The notes: generated by a model not told the origin, from the letters alone. Positions 27,188 to 35,662 are shown, counted from the first letter of the stretch. The stretch: 64,000 bases of DNA from Streptomyces sp. PH10-H1 (GCF_030063355.1 NZ_JASISZ010000014.1:18004-82003); one strand, 5' to 3'. Numbers and translations: made by a program.

Positions 27188-27515
27188 GCTCCCGGCCGAG
27201 AAGTACATCGACACGATCCGTCGGCGCCATGCCGCCTCCGATGGCGGGGGCTGGCACCTCGACCCCGAGCCGCACACGGACCCCGACCTGGTCCGCACCA
27301 TGATCAGCGGTTGGCGTCGGTACATCGGCGTCCTTCGGTTCGACGGGTGGCACGCCGCGGAGAACCGCGAGTTCGTCCTGTCCGCGCACGGCGACATGGG
27401 CGTGCTGCTGGCCGAGGTGGATCGCCTGACGGCCGAGCGGGACAAGGCGGTCGCCGCCCTCGACGACCTGGTAGCCGACCTCTCGAAGCTCGACGGCGAG
27501 CCGGTGATCGCATGA
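27180..27515 (+). CDS. Hypothetical protein
   Basis: The 111-residue product contains IDTIRRRHAASDGGGWHLDPE, IGVLRFDGWHAAENREFVLSAHGD and a C-terminal coiled-coil LLAEVDRLTAERDKAVAAL. The shared LTAE coiled-coil links it to the preceding gene. Function unknown. Confidence 0.58.
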   Translation: MPELPAEKYIDTIRRRHAASDGGGWHLDPEPHTDPDLVRTMISGWRRYIGVLRFDGWHAAENREFVLSAHGDMGVLLAEVDRLTAERDKAVAALDDLVADLSKLDGEPVIA

Positions 27516-27778
27516 GGATCCTCGCCGCCGTCCTTGCCGTCGTGGCCGCGTTCGCGGTCTCCGCCGCCTGCCTCGTCGGCGCCGTCGCCTGGTTCGGCCG
27601 GCTGCTGGACCGGGCCGAATCCTCCGCCTCGCACTTCGAGCGCGACCGGCCCTTCACCGAGGTCACGAAGCGGGACTCGTCCTGGCTCGCCGGTGACTAC
27701 CCCGTCGAGCCCTTCGCCGATCCGACGTCCCCGACGAAGCTCTGCCCCGTACCCGCACCCCGCAAGGAGACGCCGTGA
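27512..27778 (+). CDS. Small membrane-anchored protein
   Basis: The 88-residue product has an N-terminal transmembrane helix (ILAAVLAVVAAFAVSAACLVGAVAWFG) followed by a charged extracytoplasmic or cytoplasmic tail. The ATG overlaps the upstream stop by 4 nt. It could be a superinfection-related membrane protein, but that is only a guess from type. Confidence 0.6.
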   Translation: MRILAAVLAVVAAFAVSAACLVGAVAWFGRLLDRAESSASHFERDRPFTEVTKRDSSWLAGDYPVEPFADPTSPTKLCPVPAPRKETP

Positions 27779-28014
27779 CCACCGAGACCGGTCTCAACTT
27801 CCGCCGCAGCCGACTCCTCGCGGCGATCCGCTCCGAGGGTGGCCGGTGGACCACCCGCCGCACGATGACCTTCTTCAAGGCGGAAGCGCTGGGAACGTAC
27901 CGATCAACCGCGCGCGACGACCTCAAGCACCTCGCCGGCCAGGGCTACCTGGACATCCGCGACGTGGAGAACGACCGCTACTTCATCCTCGCTGACACCC
28001 GGGTCGGTGCGTGA
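27775..28014 (+). CDS. Winged-helix DNA-binding protein
   Basis: The 79-residue product has FRRSRLLAAIRSEGGRWTTRR, TARDDLKHLAGQGYLDIRD and ENDRYFIL, the layout of a winged helix with a beta-wing at the end. The GTG at 27775 is coupled to the upstream stop. The two-domain protein at 31611 has related sequence (SEGGRWTT versus AEGGEWTT), suggesting a paralogue. Confidence 0.68.
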   Translation: MTTETGLNFRRSRLLAAIRSEGGRWTTRRTMTFFKAEALGTYRSTARDDLKHLAGQGYLDIRDVENDRYFILADTRVGA

Positions 28015-28451
28015 TGCGCCTCTTCTCCGGTCGTGGGACCCGCCGCCGCCTCACCGAGCCCGAGATGCGCGCCGAGATCGTGCGCCTCACCCGGGACAAC
28101 CAGCAGCTGGTGAAGGTCAATGCGGCCTGGGCGGCACGCGACAAGGTTTCCGCCGCCGCCATCGCCGAGCTGGAGAAGGAGCGGGGCTGGTTCCACGACC
28201 GCTGGATCGAGGTCGGCGAGAAGTCGATCGAGGACGGGGAGGTCATCGCCGCCCTGGAGTTGCGGGCCGCCGAACTCAAGATCACCGTTACCAAGCTCGA
28301 AGAGATCGCGGGCCCTCTCGTCGACCCCGAGGTCACGGCCGAGACCGCGTCGCCGATCTTCGCCGAGGTCGTCGAGGCCCGCAGCGGCGACGTCACGCAG
28401 AACATCCGCGTCACATCCCTCGCCAAGGCGGACCTGGTCGGTGCCCTGTGA
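28014..28451 (+). CDS. Coiled-coil hypothetical protein
   Basis: The 145-residue product is a predicted coiled coil through most of its length (MRAEIVRLTRDNQQLVKV, AELEKERGWFHDRWIEV, LELRAAELKITVTKLEEIAG). The ATG overlaps the upstream TGA. Function unknown; it may be structural or regulatory. Confidence 0.6.
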   Translation: MRLFSGRGTRRRLTEPEMRAEIVRLTRDNQQLVKVNAAWAARDKVSAAAIAELEKERGWFHDRWIEVGEKSIEDGEVIAALELRAAELKITVTKLEEIAGPLVDPEVTAETASPIFAEVVEARSGDVTQNIRVTSLAKADLVGAL

Positions 28452-28660
28452 CCGCCGCACTGTTCGTCGACGACACGGTCCTGACCGTCGACGGCTTCGA
28501 CCTCTACGCCACCGGCTGGGCTGCGGCCCTGGACTTCACCGCGCTGGACATCCCGCCGAACGGGCCCGTGCCTCTCCATCGCGGGGCGTGCCAGCTCGCC
28601 CTGTACGGGTTCGACGCCGAGGTCTGCGGCTGTCAGAAGCGAAAGGGGGGCCTGCGATGA
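28448..28660 (+). CDS. Small hypothetical protein
   Basis: The 70-residue product has VDDTVLTVDGFDLYATGW and a C-terminal CGCQKRKGG. It lies directly before the methyltransferase gene with a 4-nt overlap on each side. It could be a partner of that enzyme, but no motif shows it. Confidence 0.55.
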   Translation: MTAALFVDDTVLTVDGFDLYATGWAAALDFTALDIPPNGPVPLHRGACQLALYGFDAEVCGCQKRKGGLR

Positions 28661-29622
28661 CTCTCTACTACGAAGATGACCAGGTGACGCTGCTCCTCGG
28701 CGACACCCTGGACGTCCTGCGGACCATGCCCGCCGGCTCCGTCGACTGCATCGTCACCAGCCCGCCGTACTTCGGGCTCCGCAATTACGGCACGCCCGGC
28801 CAGTACGGGCTGGAGTCCACGCCCGCCGAGTACGTCGAGACGATGCGCAGCGTGTTCGCCGAGGCCCGCCGGGTCCTGGCTGACGACGGGACGCTGTGGC
28901 TCAACCTCGGGGACAGCTACGCCTACCCTCCCGGATCAGCGGGCCGTCAGGACAACGGGCAGCGCGAGGACCGTGCATTCACCGCCGAGGGAATCCGCGG
29001 CACGACCGCGCTCCCGCCGAAGAACCTCCTCGGCATGCCGTGGCGTACCGCGTTCGCGCTGCAGGACGACGGGTGGATCCTCCGCAACGAGATCATCTGG
29101 TCGAAGCCGAACGCGATGCCGGAGTCCGTCACCGACCGGCTCAGCGGCAGGCACGAGCACCTCTTCCTACTCACCAAGCAGCAGCGGTACTGGTTCGACC
29201 TCGACGCCATCCGCGAGCCGCATGCGCCCAGCTCGCTCTACCACCAGGACATCGCCCGAGCCCGGCCGCATGACCTCGGCAAGACCGGCCCGGCGAAGAA
29301 CACCGGCGGAGTCGGCAGCCACAAGCGGGGCGGCAGGGAACTCAACGCGGCCGGAGCCAACCCCGGCGACGTCTGGTCGATCAGCACCCGCCCGTTCCCC
29401 GCCGCGCACTTTGCAACGTTCCCGATCGACCTACCGATCCGCTGCATCAAGGCCGGGTGCAAGCCCGGCGGGACGGTCCTCGACCCGTTCTCCGGGTCCG
29501 GCACCACGGGCGCAGCCGCCCGCCAGCTCGACCGCCCCTACATCGGCATCGACCTGAACCCGGCGTACCACGACCTCGCCAAGGACCGGTTCGCACAGGG
29601 CGTGCTGAGCCTCGACGCCTGA
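28657..29622 (+). CDS. DNA methyltransferase (beta class, N4-cytosine/N6-adenine type)
   Basis: The 321-residue product has catalytic motif IV TSPPY at 34-38 near the N-terminus and SAM-binding motif I FSGSGTTG at 278-285 near the C-terminus, the circular order of beta-class enzymes. A target-recognition region with RNEIIWSKPNAMPESVTDR and EHLFLLTK lies between. TSPPY leans toward N4-cytosine methylation. No cognate restriction gene is adjacent, so self-protection or regulation is likely. Confidence 0.9.
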   Translation: MTLYYEDDQVTLLLGDTLDVLRTMPAGSVDCIVTSPPYFGLRNYGTPGQYGLESTPAEYVETMRSVFAEARRVLADDGTLWLNLGDSYAYPPGSAGRQDNGQREDRAFTAEGIRGTTALPPKNLLGMPWRTAFALQDDGWILRNEIIWSKPNAMPESVTDRLSGRHEHLFLLTKQQRYWFDLDAIREPHAPSSLYHQDIARARPHDLGKTGPAKNTGGVGSHKRGGRELNAAGANPGDVWSISTRPFPAAHFATFPIDLPIRCIKAGCKPGGTVLDPFSGSGTTGAAARQLDRPYIGIDLNPAYHDLAKDRFAQGVLSLDA

Positions 29623-29637
29623 CCCCACCCCCAGCCC

Positions 29638-29676
29638 GGCCACCGGGACGTGAGCGCACGAGCCGTCCCGGTGGCC
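29638..29676. terminator. Hairpin after the methyltransferase gene
   Basis: Perfect 13-nt arms (29638-29650 and 29664-29676) around a 13-nt loop. It follows the methyltransferase stop by 15 nt and probably ends or attenuates the early transcript. Confidence 0.7.
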
Positions 29677-29702
29677 GCACCAGCAGAAGGACTACCCCCG
29701 AA

Positions 29703-29731
29703 CTCCCGGCCCATCCGAATTGGGCCGGGAG
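29703..29731. terminator. Second hairpin in the same gap
   Basis: Arms of 11 nt (29703-29713 and 29721-29731, CTCCCGGCCCA type) around a 7-nt loop. With the hairpin at 29638 it makes a double block before the next gene. Confidence 0.65.
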
Positions 29732-29765
29732 CCCACCACCCGATCATCACCAGGAGACCCATCTC

Positions 29766-30212
29766 ATGTCACGCATCAGCCGACGCGACCTCGGCGACGG
29801 AGCCCGGGGCTTCGGCCTCGGCGCGCTCATCCTGATCGCCACCGTCCTCGTCGTAGCCCTCGTCGGCGCCCTCATCTGGGCCATCGGAGTGTTCAGCTCC
29901 GACACCGCCGGTACGGGCAACGTCCACAAGGACCAGCAGTCGGCACAGAACCGCGAGCACTGGTCGGCGACCTACAACGGCGACTACGCCCAGGTCAAAG
30001 CAGACCAGGACAACCTGACGACCCTCAAATCCGCAGCCGAGGGCCAGGACGCCACCCAGCAGGACCGCACCAACTACCTCGGCGCGCAACTCAACTGCCG
30101 CACCGACGTCGCCACCTACAACGCCGACGCCGCCAACGTCCTCGGGCACCAGTGGATCCCCGACGGCCTGCCCTCCACCCTCAACGCCGCCACCTACTGC
30201 GGGAGCAACTGA
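29766..30212 (+). CDS. Membrane-anchored hypothetical protein
   Basis: The 148-residue product has a transmembrane helix at about 19-44 (LGALILIATVLVVALVGALIWAIGVF) and a soluble part after it with two cysteines (QLNCRTD, TYCGSN). The composition is that of an exported domain anchored by a signal-anchor helix. It is paired with the lipoprotein gene 2 nt downstream, so both probably act at the cell surface. Confidence 0.68.
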   Translation: MSRISRRDLGDGARGFGLGALILIATVLVVALVGALIWAIGVFSSDTAGTGNVHKDQQSAQNREHWSATYNGDYAQVKADQDNLTTLKSAAEGQDATQQDRTNYLGAQLNCRTDVATYNADAANVLGHQWIPDGLPSTLNAATYCGSN

Positions 30213-30214
30213 CC

Positions 30215-30793
30215 ATGAACCGAACCATCACACGCACCATGGCCGCCATCGCCACCCTTGCTGCACTCGGCACCGGCGCCGCCGCATGCTCCAGCGGCTC
30301 CAGCAGCGCCACCCAGGCGCAGGCGTCCAGCAACGACGACGCCGGGATCGAGTACCAGAAGTTCACCGCCGCAGTCCCGTACCCGTACAAGAACGGCGAG
30401 CCGTCGGACCCGCTGGAGCGCAAGAACCTCGCCCGCCGCCTGACCCAGTACAACTCCAAGGGCGCCACGAACTACGTGTACGTCTTCGCCGGCTACACCG
30501 ACAAGGTCGTCGGCTACTACGTCATCACCGGCAAGGTCTCCTCAACCGGCAGCCAGATGACGTCCACGCAGGCCAACACGCACTGCGGCTACGGCGGCGA
30601 CCACATCGTGTGCACCAACGAGGCGATCGGTGACGACGGCTCGTTCGGCCCGAATGAGGGCGGCCAGAACGGCGTGTTCTTCTTCACCACCACCGGCGCC
30701 CTGATCGAGACGAACCAGCCGTGGATCGTCTCCTCCCAGCCGATCAAGGTCTACGCCGACGCCCCGCAGCTCGACGCCAAGGCGAAGCCGTAG
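30215..30793 (+). CDS. Predicted lipoprotein
   Basis: The 192-residue product has a lipoprotein signal peptide ending ALGTGAAAC, with lipidated Cys25 followed by SSGSSSA. The mature domain is beta-rich (ATNYVYVFAGYTDKVVGYYVITGKVSSTG, NGVFFFTTTGALIE). The NYVYV...YYVITGKV pattern resembles lipoproteins found in several actinophages and elements. It may act in surface or superinfection exclusion; that is inference from location. Confidence 0.75.
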   Translation: MNRTITRTMAAIATLAALGTGAAACSSGSSSATQAQASSNDDAGIEYQKFTAAVPYPYKNGEPSDPLERKNLARRLTQYNSKGATNYVYVFAGYTDKVVGYYVITGKVSSTGSQMTSTQANTHCGYGGDHIVCTNEAIGDDGSFGPNEGGQNGVFFFTTTGALIETNQPWIVSSQPIKVYADAPQLDAKAKP

Positions 30794-30890
30794 CCGCTCG
30801 GTCCACCCGACCAGCGGGCCCTCGCGCCGCCCCCCTCGGCGCCGCCCGCAGCCCGGATGCCGGAGCTGGCCCTACGGCACCGGGCACCCC

Positions 30891-30929
30891 GGCCGCCCGC
30901 CCCGCGCACCCCGACCGGGGCGGGCGGCC
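30891..30929. terminator. Hairpin between lipoprotein and exonuclease genes
   Basis: Perfect 13-nt arms (30891-30903 and 30917-30929) around a 13-nt loop, the same geometry as the hairpin at 29638. The AGGAGA ribosome-binding site of the exonuclease follows. Confidence 0.7.
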
Positions 30930-30954
30930 ACCTTCAACCCTTCAGGAGAAACAC

Positions 30955-31614
30955 ATGAGCACCAGCAGCCCACCGAAGACACCCTGGCCACTGGCCTCGA
31001 CGGATATCGAGACCACCGGCCTGGACCCGATCCGGCACTCGCCGTGGGAGATCGCCGTCATCCGCCGTGAGACCGATGGCACCGAGAACCGCCACCTGTG
31101 GCAACTCCGCCTCACCGACCATGAACTCCGCATCGCCGAACCGAAGGCGCTGGAGATCAGTCGCTACCACGAGCGGATCGCAGTCCCCGAAGGTGCAGAC
31201 GCCGCCGACATGACGCCCACCCTCCAGGGCGGTGCGCCCCTCCCGCTCGACTGGGCAGATGCCGCCCAGCAGGTATGGCATGCGCTCGATGGCGCGGTAA
31301 TGATCGGCTCGAACGCGCACTTCGACGCATCCTTCCTCCACCGCTACCTCAGCATGGGCCGCGACCCCTGGCACTACCGGCCGGTATGCGTCGCGACCAT
31401 GGCCGCCGGCTACAAGCACGCGATGCGCAACACACTGCGCGCCGCTGGCGGCGAGGTCAGGGAGAGCGACGACCCGGGCATGCCGTTCTCCTCCCGGGAC
31501 CTGTCCCGCTGGATGGGCGTTGAGCCGCCCGGACCGGACACCGCGCACACCGCGATGGCTGACGCCGAATGGGCCCTCGCCCTGCACGACGCCATCACCG
31601 GTGGTGGACGGTGA
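30955..31614 (+). CDS. DEDDh 3'-5' exonuclease
   Basis: The 219-residue product has Exo I STDIETTGLDP at 15-25, Exo II SNAHFDASFLHRYL and Exo III HTAMADAEWALALHD, the DEDDh set of DnaQ-like exonucleases. It removes nucleotides from 3' ends and may serve in replication, recombination or host-nucleic-acid turnover. The ATG at 30955 follows AGGAGA. Confidence 0.88.
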   Translation: MSTSSPPKTPWPLASTDIETTGLDPIRHSPWEIAVIRRETDGTENRHLWQLRLTDHELRIAEPKALEISRYHERIAVPEGADAADMTPTLQGGAPLPLDWADAAQQVWHALDGAVMIGSNAHFDASFLHRYLSMGRDPWHYRPVCVATMAAGYKHAMRNTLRAAGGEVRESDDPGMPFSSRDLSRWMGVEPPGPDTAHTAMADAEWALALHDAITGGGR

Positions 31615-32078
31615 CCGAGTCCACCGCCCGCCGCACGTACCTGCTCGCCATCGTCAGGAACCTTGGAGAGGAAGTCGGCACCAAGCAGGCGTTGCAGATC
31701 TACGCCGCGTCGCAATGGGCTGCCACTAGCAGAAACACCGCACGCCGAGACCTCCGGGACCTCGCCCGACGCGCCTATCTGGTGCCCGTCGAACACGGCG
31801 GGCGCCGCCTCTACCAGGTCGGCAGCGACCCCAGTCCCATGCACCCGGGGCGCGGAACTCGCAAGTCCCTCCTGGAGAGGATCCAGGCCGAGGGCGGCGA
31901 GTGGACCACTGGTCGCATCAAGCGCACGTGGCACCAACTCCTCGGCACGCATGTCCTGCGCATGGCCGCTCGCAACTACCTGGCCGCTCTGCACAGAGAT
32001 GGCCACCTCGAACGCCACGGCGACGGCACACCGCGCCGCTACTACACGCCCCGCCACGAAGGGAGCGCAGTCACATGA
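31611..32078 (+). CDS. Tandem winged-helix protein
   Basis: The 155-residue product carries two related winged-helix units: SQWAATSRNTARRDLRDLARRAYLV and RKSLLERIQAEGGEWTTGRIK with AARNYLAALHRDGHLERHG. The second resembles the small protein at 27775. The GTG at 31611 is coupled to the exonuclease stop. It is probably a DNA-binding regulator. Confidence 0.65.
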   Translation: MTESTARRTYLLAIVRNLGEEVGTKQALQIYAASQWAATSRNTARRDLRDLARRAYLVPVEHGGRRLYQVGSDPSPMHPGRGTRKSLLERIQAEGGEWTTGRIKRTWHQLLGTHVLRMAARNYLAALHRDGHLERHGDGTPRRYYTPRHEGSAVT

Positions 32079-32977
32079 CCGCCACGATCGAAGCGCCCGA
32101 GGCGGCAACCCACCCTGCGTGGAAGGGCGTCGGCCTGTACTCCGCGGAGGAGTTGTCCCTCGAGGACTACCACCGGGACATCGTCCCCGGCCGCAGCCTC
32201 TCGTCCAGCGGCGCCCGCAAGCTCCTCGCCCCCGGATGCCCCGCCCAATTCGACTATGACCGCAAGCACGCCCAGAAGGCCAAGAAGGAATTCGACATCG
32301 GCACGGCCGCCCACAAGCTGGTGCTCGGCGAAGGCCCCGACCTCGCCTCGTGCGACGTCAACGACTGGCGCACCAAGGACGCCCAAGCCCAAGCCGCCGC
32401 AGCCCGCGCAGTAGGGGCCATCCCGCTCAAGCGGGCTGACTACGACATGGTCCACGGCATGGCCGACGCCCTGCGGCGTCACCCCGTGGCCAGCACCATC
32501 TTCGACCCGGCCGGCGGCAAGCCCGAGCAGTCCATGTACTGGGCCGACCCGATCACCGGGGTCACCTGCCGGGCCCGGCCGGACTGGATGCCGAACCCCG
32601 GCGGAGCAGGCCGGGTGATCATCCCCGACTACAAGACGGCCGCCGCCGTCAACATCAAGGCCATCCAGAACGCCATCCGCGACCGCAGCTACCACTCGCA
32701 GGCCGCCTGGTGCATCGAAGGCGCCCAAGCCCTCGGCCTCGCCGGGCCGGACGCCGTGTTCCTCCTGGTCTTTCAGTCGAAGACCGCTCCGTACATCGTC
32801 ACCGTCGTCCAGGTCGACGCCCTCGACCTGCGGATCGGCCACGCCAAGAACCAGGTTGCCCGCGACATCTACCGCGAGTGCACCGAGACCGGCGAATGGC
32901 CGGCGTACAGCGACGGCGTCGAGATCATCGCCCAGCCCGAATGGGACCAGAAGCGCGAATCCATGGAGTACCTGTGA
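32075..32977 (+). CDS. RecE-like PD-(D/E)XK exonuclease (DUF3799 type)
   Basis: The 300-residue product matches phage exonuclease-VIII-like proteins. It shows SLSSSGARKLLAPGCPAQFDY, FDIGTAAHKLVLGEG, RARPDWMP and IIPDYKTAAAVN, giving D-X-(n)-D-Y-K as the catalytic signature, and HSQAAWCIEGA with the conserved QA. It should resect double-stranded DNA 5' to 3' for annealing-type recombination. The next gene supplies the probable annealing partner. Confidence 0.85.
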   Translation: MTATIEAPEAATHPAWKGVGLYSAEELSLEDYHRDIVPGRSLSSSGARKLLAPGCPAQFDYDRKHAQKAKKEFDIGTAAHKLVLGEGPDLASCDVNDWRTKDAQAQAAAARAVGAIPLKRADYDMVHGMADALRRHPVASTIFDPAGGKPEQSMYWADPITGVTCRARPDWMPNPGGAGRVIIPDYKTAAAVNIKAIQNAIRDRSYHSQAAWCIEGAQALGLAGPDAVFLLVFQSKTAPYIVTVVQVDALDLRIGHAKNQVARDIYRECTETGEWPAYSDGVEIIAQPEWDQKRESMEYL

Positions 32978-34032
32978 GCTACCCCGTCCAGCAGCAAAAC
33001 CCGGCCCCGGCGCCCAGCCGTCTCGGCCAGGGCACCGCGGTCGAACAGTCCCGCGCTGTCGCCGAAGTCCAGGCCGCGATCTACGTGGCCCGCCAGTTCC
33101 CCCGCAGCATCTCCACCGCCCGCGGATCCATGCAGTCCGCGTGCCAGTCCATGGCCCTCGCCGGCAAGGCGTTCTACCGCTTCCCGCGGGCCGGCGGTGC
33201 CGTCAACGGATCGTCTATTCACCTGGCGAAGGCGCTCGCCCAATCGTGGGGCAACTTCCAGTCCGGAGTCTCCGAGCTGCGGCGTGACGACGAGTACAAG
33301 CAGTCCGAGATGCAGGCATGGGCTTGGGACATCGAGGCGAACAGCCGCCACGTCCTGACGTTCATCGTCCCTCACGCCCGCTTCGCGAAGGGCAAGGTCG
33401 AAGCCCTCGTCGACCTGCGCGACATCTATGAGAACAACGCGAACAACGGTGCCCGCCGCCTGCGCGAGGCGATCTTCGCGACGCTCCCGGACTGGTACAT
33501 CGAAGAGGCCGAAGACCTGTGCCGGGAAACCCTGAACAAGGGCGACGGCAAGCCGCTCGCCGACCGGATCTCCGGCGCCATCAAGGTCTTCGACTCCCTC
33601 GGCGTGACTGCCGAGCGGCTGGAGTTGAAGCTCGGCCGACCGCGTGACGCGTGGACCGGCCCGGACATCGCCCAGCTCCTCATCACGCACAAGTCGATCC
33701 AGCGCCGCGAGATTGCCATCGACGACGAGTTCCCGCAGCCGCGCGTGACCGCAGCCGAACTGAGGCGCCCCGCCCCGGCGGCCAAGGCCAGCGCTCCCGG
33801 CCAGCAGGCGCCCGCTCCCGCAAGGGTCGCGGACGACCTCCTGCCGCACGAGTGGGACATCTACAAGCTCGCGGATGCCCTCGGCATGAACAAGGCCGCC
33901 CTTGAGGAGCGCTGCCAGGGCGTGACGGGCGGCTCGATCGCGGAGGCGACGGAAGCGCAGACCAGTGCGCTCTTCCAGGAGCTGGCCAACGAGATGGTCG
34001 CGCAGGACAACCGCGCCCGCAGCACGCAGTAG
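32974..34032 (+). CDS. Putative single-strand annealing / phage recombination protein
   Basis: The 352-residue product contains VARQFPRSISTARGSMQSACQS, YRFPRAGGAVNGSSIHLAKALAQSWGN, AWAWDIEANSRHVLTFIVPH and NNGARRLREAIFATLP, a pattern I know from actinophage genes next to RecE/YqaJ exonucleases. A variable Ala/Pro linker and an acidic tail follow. The GTG overlaps the exonuclease stop by 4 nt. Pairing with the nuclease makes an annealase the likely role, not proven by motif. Confidence 0.65.
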   Translation: MSYPVQQQNPAPAPSRLGQGTAVEQSRAVAEVQAAIYVARQFPRSISTARGSMQSACQSMALAGKAFYRFPRAGGAVNGSSIHLAKALAQSWGNFQSGVSELRRDDEYKQSEMQAWAWDIEANSRHVLTFIVPHARFAKGKVEALVDLRDIYENNANNGARRLREAIFATLPDWYIEEAEDLCRETLNKGDGKPLADRISGAIKVFDSLGVTAERLELKLGRPRDAWTGPDIAQLLITHKSIQRREIAIDDEFPQPRVTAAELRRPAPAAKASAPGQQAPAPARVADDLLPHEWDIYKLADALGMNKAALEERCQGVTGGSIAEATEAQTSALFQELANEMVAQDNRARSTQ

Positions 34033-34046
34033 CCCACCCGCACTAC

Positions 34047-34085
34047 GGCCGCGTCCTGCCCGCCGATAACAGGCAGGGCGCGGCC
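34047..34085. terminator. Hairpin after the recombination pair
   Basis: Arms 34047-34060 and 34072-34085 pair at all but one position, where a G-T wobble occurs, around an 11-nt loop. It separates the exonuclease/annealase pair from the next small-gene run. Confidence 0.68.
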
Positions 34086-34103
34086 CTCCTAGGAGAACAC
34101 GAA

Positions 34104-34376
34104 ATGACCGACCAGCCGTTCGAGCTCCGCGCCACTTCCGTCGAAGAGTGGGCCAACGCCCTCGAGACCAGCAGGCTCCAGCCCGGCCCGACGTTCGGCT
34201 ACCAGATGGTCGACGGCGCCTGGACTTGCGCCCTGCACCTCGCCGTCAGCAGCGACCTGACCAGCGACGCCCAGCGCCTCCTCGCCGCCGAACTCCAGCA
34301 GGCCATCAGCAACACCGTTAACCGCGTCCTCTACCTGACCCCCGTCAGCGTCCGCAGCCGGGAGGCCACCCGATGA
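34104..34376 (+). CDS. Small hypothetical protein
   Basis: The 90-residue product contains LRATSVEEWANALETSRL, GAWTCALHLAVSS and QRLLAAELQQAISNTVNRVLYL. AGGAG precedes the ATG. No family is recognised. Confidence 0.58.
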   Translation: MTDQPFELRATSVEEWANALETSRLQPGPTFGYQMVDGAWTCALHLAVSSDLTSDAQRLLAAELQQAISNTVNRVLYLTPVSVRSREATR

Positions 34377-34759
34377 AGGCCCTGACCATTCGCCAGCCCT
34401 GGGCGGACGCCATCGCCCACCAAACGAAGCGCCTCGAGAACCGCACCTGGAAGACCAACTACCGGGGCCTCGTTCTCATCCACGCAGCAGCCGCACCCGA
34501 CCGGACGGCCATCGTCTACGGTCCCCGCCCCGACACGCGCAGTGCCGTCATCGCCACCGCACGCATCAGCGACTGCCACTACTCGGACGACGGCCGGTGC
34601 TGCGGACCCTGGGGCGACGAAAACGTCTACCACTGGACGCTCACCGACGTCAGCACCCTGCCCGAGCCCGTCCCCTGCAAGGGCCGCCTCGGCCTGTGGA
34701 CTCCGGCCGCCGACATCGTGACCGCAGTCCTTGAGCAGGAGCGGGAGGCAGTCCGATGA
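34373..34759 (+). CDS. ASCH domain protein
   Basis: The 128-residue product has the ASCH (RNA-binding, PUA-like) hallmark KALTIRQPWADAI near the N-terminus, followed by RLENRTWKTNYRGLVLIHAA and a closing VYHWTLTDV. ASCH proteins bind RNA or modified bases. In phages they often sit among nucleic-acid-modification genes. The ATG overlaps the upstream stop by 4 nt. Confidence 0.85.
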   Translation: MKALTIRQPWADAIAHQTKRLENRTWKTNYRGLVLIHAAAAPDRTAIVYGPRPDTRSAVIATARISDCHYSDDGRCCGPWGDENVYHWTLTDVSTLPEPVPCKGRLGLWTPAADIVTAVLEQEREAVR

Positions 34760-35103
34760 CCGCCCCCGTGCAGCCGCGCCTGGACGGTGTGGTTGACGCC
34801 CCGAAGGTCCCCGCCGCCCGGCGCCGGGTCGAGGACTACGAGACGTGGCTCGACGAAGTGTGGCCGAAGTTCGTGGCCGCCGCTGAGTCCGGGCGCGTCT
34901 TCACCTGCTTCGAGATCGCCGACGCCCACAAACTCCCCGAACCCCCCGACCCCGCCCACCACTGGGGCCGCCTGATGACGCTCCTCAAGGACGAGGGCTA
35001 CATCAAGACCGCCGGATGGGCCTGCTCCGACCGGCCCACCTCCCATCACTCCGGCGTCCGCACCTGGCGCGGCACCCGGGCAGCAAGCCGGAGGGTCGCA
35101 TGA
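34756..35103 (+). CDS. Winged-helix-like hypothetical protein
   Basis: The 115-residue product has EDYETWLDEVWPKFVAAAESGRVFTCFEIADAHKLPEPPDPAHHWGRLMTLLKDEGYI, the layout of a helix-turn-helix with a following helix. It ends basic (RGTRAASRRVA). It is likely a DNA-binding accessory protein. Confidence 0.62.
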   Translation: MTAPVQPRLDGVVDAPKVPAARRRVEDYETWLDEVWPKFVAAAESGRVFTCFEIADAHKLPEPPDPAHHWGRLMTLLKDEGYIKTAGWACSDRPTSHHSGVRTWRGTRAASRRVA

Positions 35104-35543
35104 ACGGCTACCTCGCCCCGGTTCTGGGCCTCGGCTCCCGCGCCTGGACGGACACGACCACCATCCACGACGCCCTACTCGAGACCTGGCACGACGCCCG
35201 ACAGGACGGCTACGCAGGCATCGACATCATCGAAGGCACCGCACCCGGAGCAGACACCATCATCGGCGACTGGGCCAAAGCCCACCTGGAAGAGGGCATC
35301 GGCCACGACCCCGTCCCCGCCGAATGGGATCTCTGCGGACCAGACTGCCGACCCGGCCACCGGCGTACCCGGCGGGACAACTCGGAGTTCTGCCCGACCG
35401 CCGGCCACCGCCGCAACCAGGTCATGGTCGACCGGGCCCCGCTCGTCGCCCTCGTGTTCCAGGTCGGAGAGTCCACCGGGACCGCCGACTGCCTGCGCCG
35501 CATCGAAGCCGCCGGTATCCCGTACCGACGGTGGTCCGTATGA
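35100..35543 (+). CDS. YspA/DUF2493-like SLOG protein
   Basis: The 147-residue product opens LAPVLGLGSRAWTDTTTIHDAL and contains IDIIEGTAPGADTIIGDWAKAH, the glycine-rich and GxxxGxD-like parts of the SLOG/YpsA superfamily. SLOG proteins bind nucleotides or nucleotide-derived signals and occur in conflict systems. The C-terminal VALVFQVGESTGTADCLRRIEAAGI fits the fold. The ATG is coupled to the upstream stop. Confidence 0.82.
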   Translation: MNGYLAPVLGLGSRAWTDTTTIHDALLETWHDARQDGYAGIDIIEGTAPGADTIIGDWAKAHLEEGIGHDPVPAEWDLCGPDCRPGHRRTRRDNSEFCPTAGHRRNQVMVDRAPLVALVFQVGESTGTADCLRRIEAAGIPYRRWSV

Positions 35544-35662
35544 ACGGCCTCGAACTCGGCGGCCTCCTCGCCGCGGCCATCCTGGTCGTCCTGATCGCCG
35601 CGACGCTCACCGACGTGTGGGAACGCCGCATCAAGCCGTGGCGGAAGCGGGGGCGGCGATGA
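35540..35662 (+). CDS. Small transmembrane protein
   Basis: A 40-residue protein with one helix (LGGLLAAAILVVLIAATLTDVW) and a basic tail (RRIKPWRKRGRR). Both ends overlap neighbours by 4 nt, which supports translation. It is followed by another membrane protein, so the two may act together. Confidence 0.6.
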   Translation: MNGLELGGLLAAAILVVLIAATLTDVWERRIKPWRKRGRR

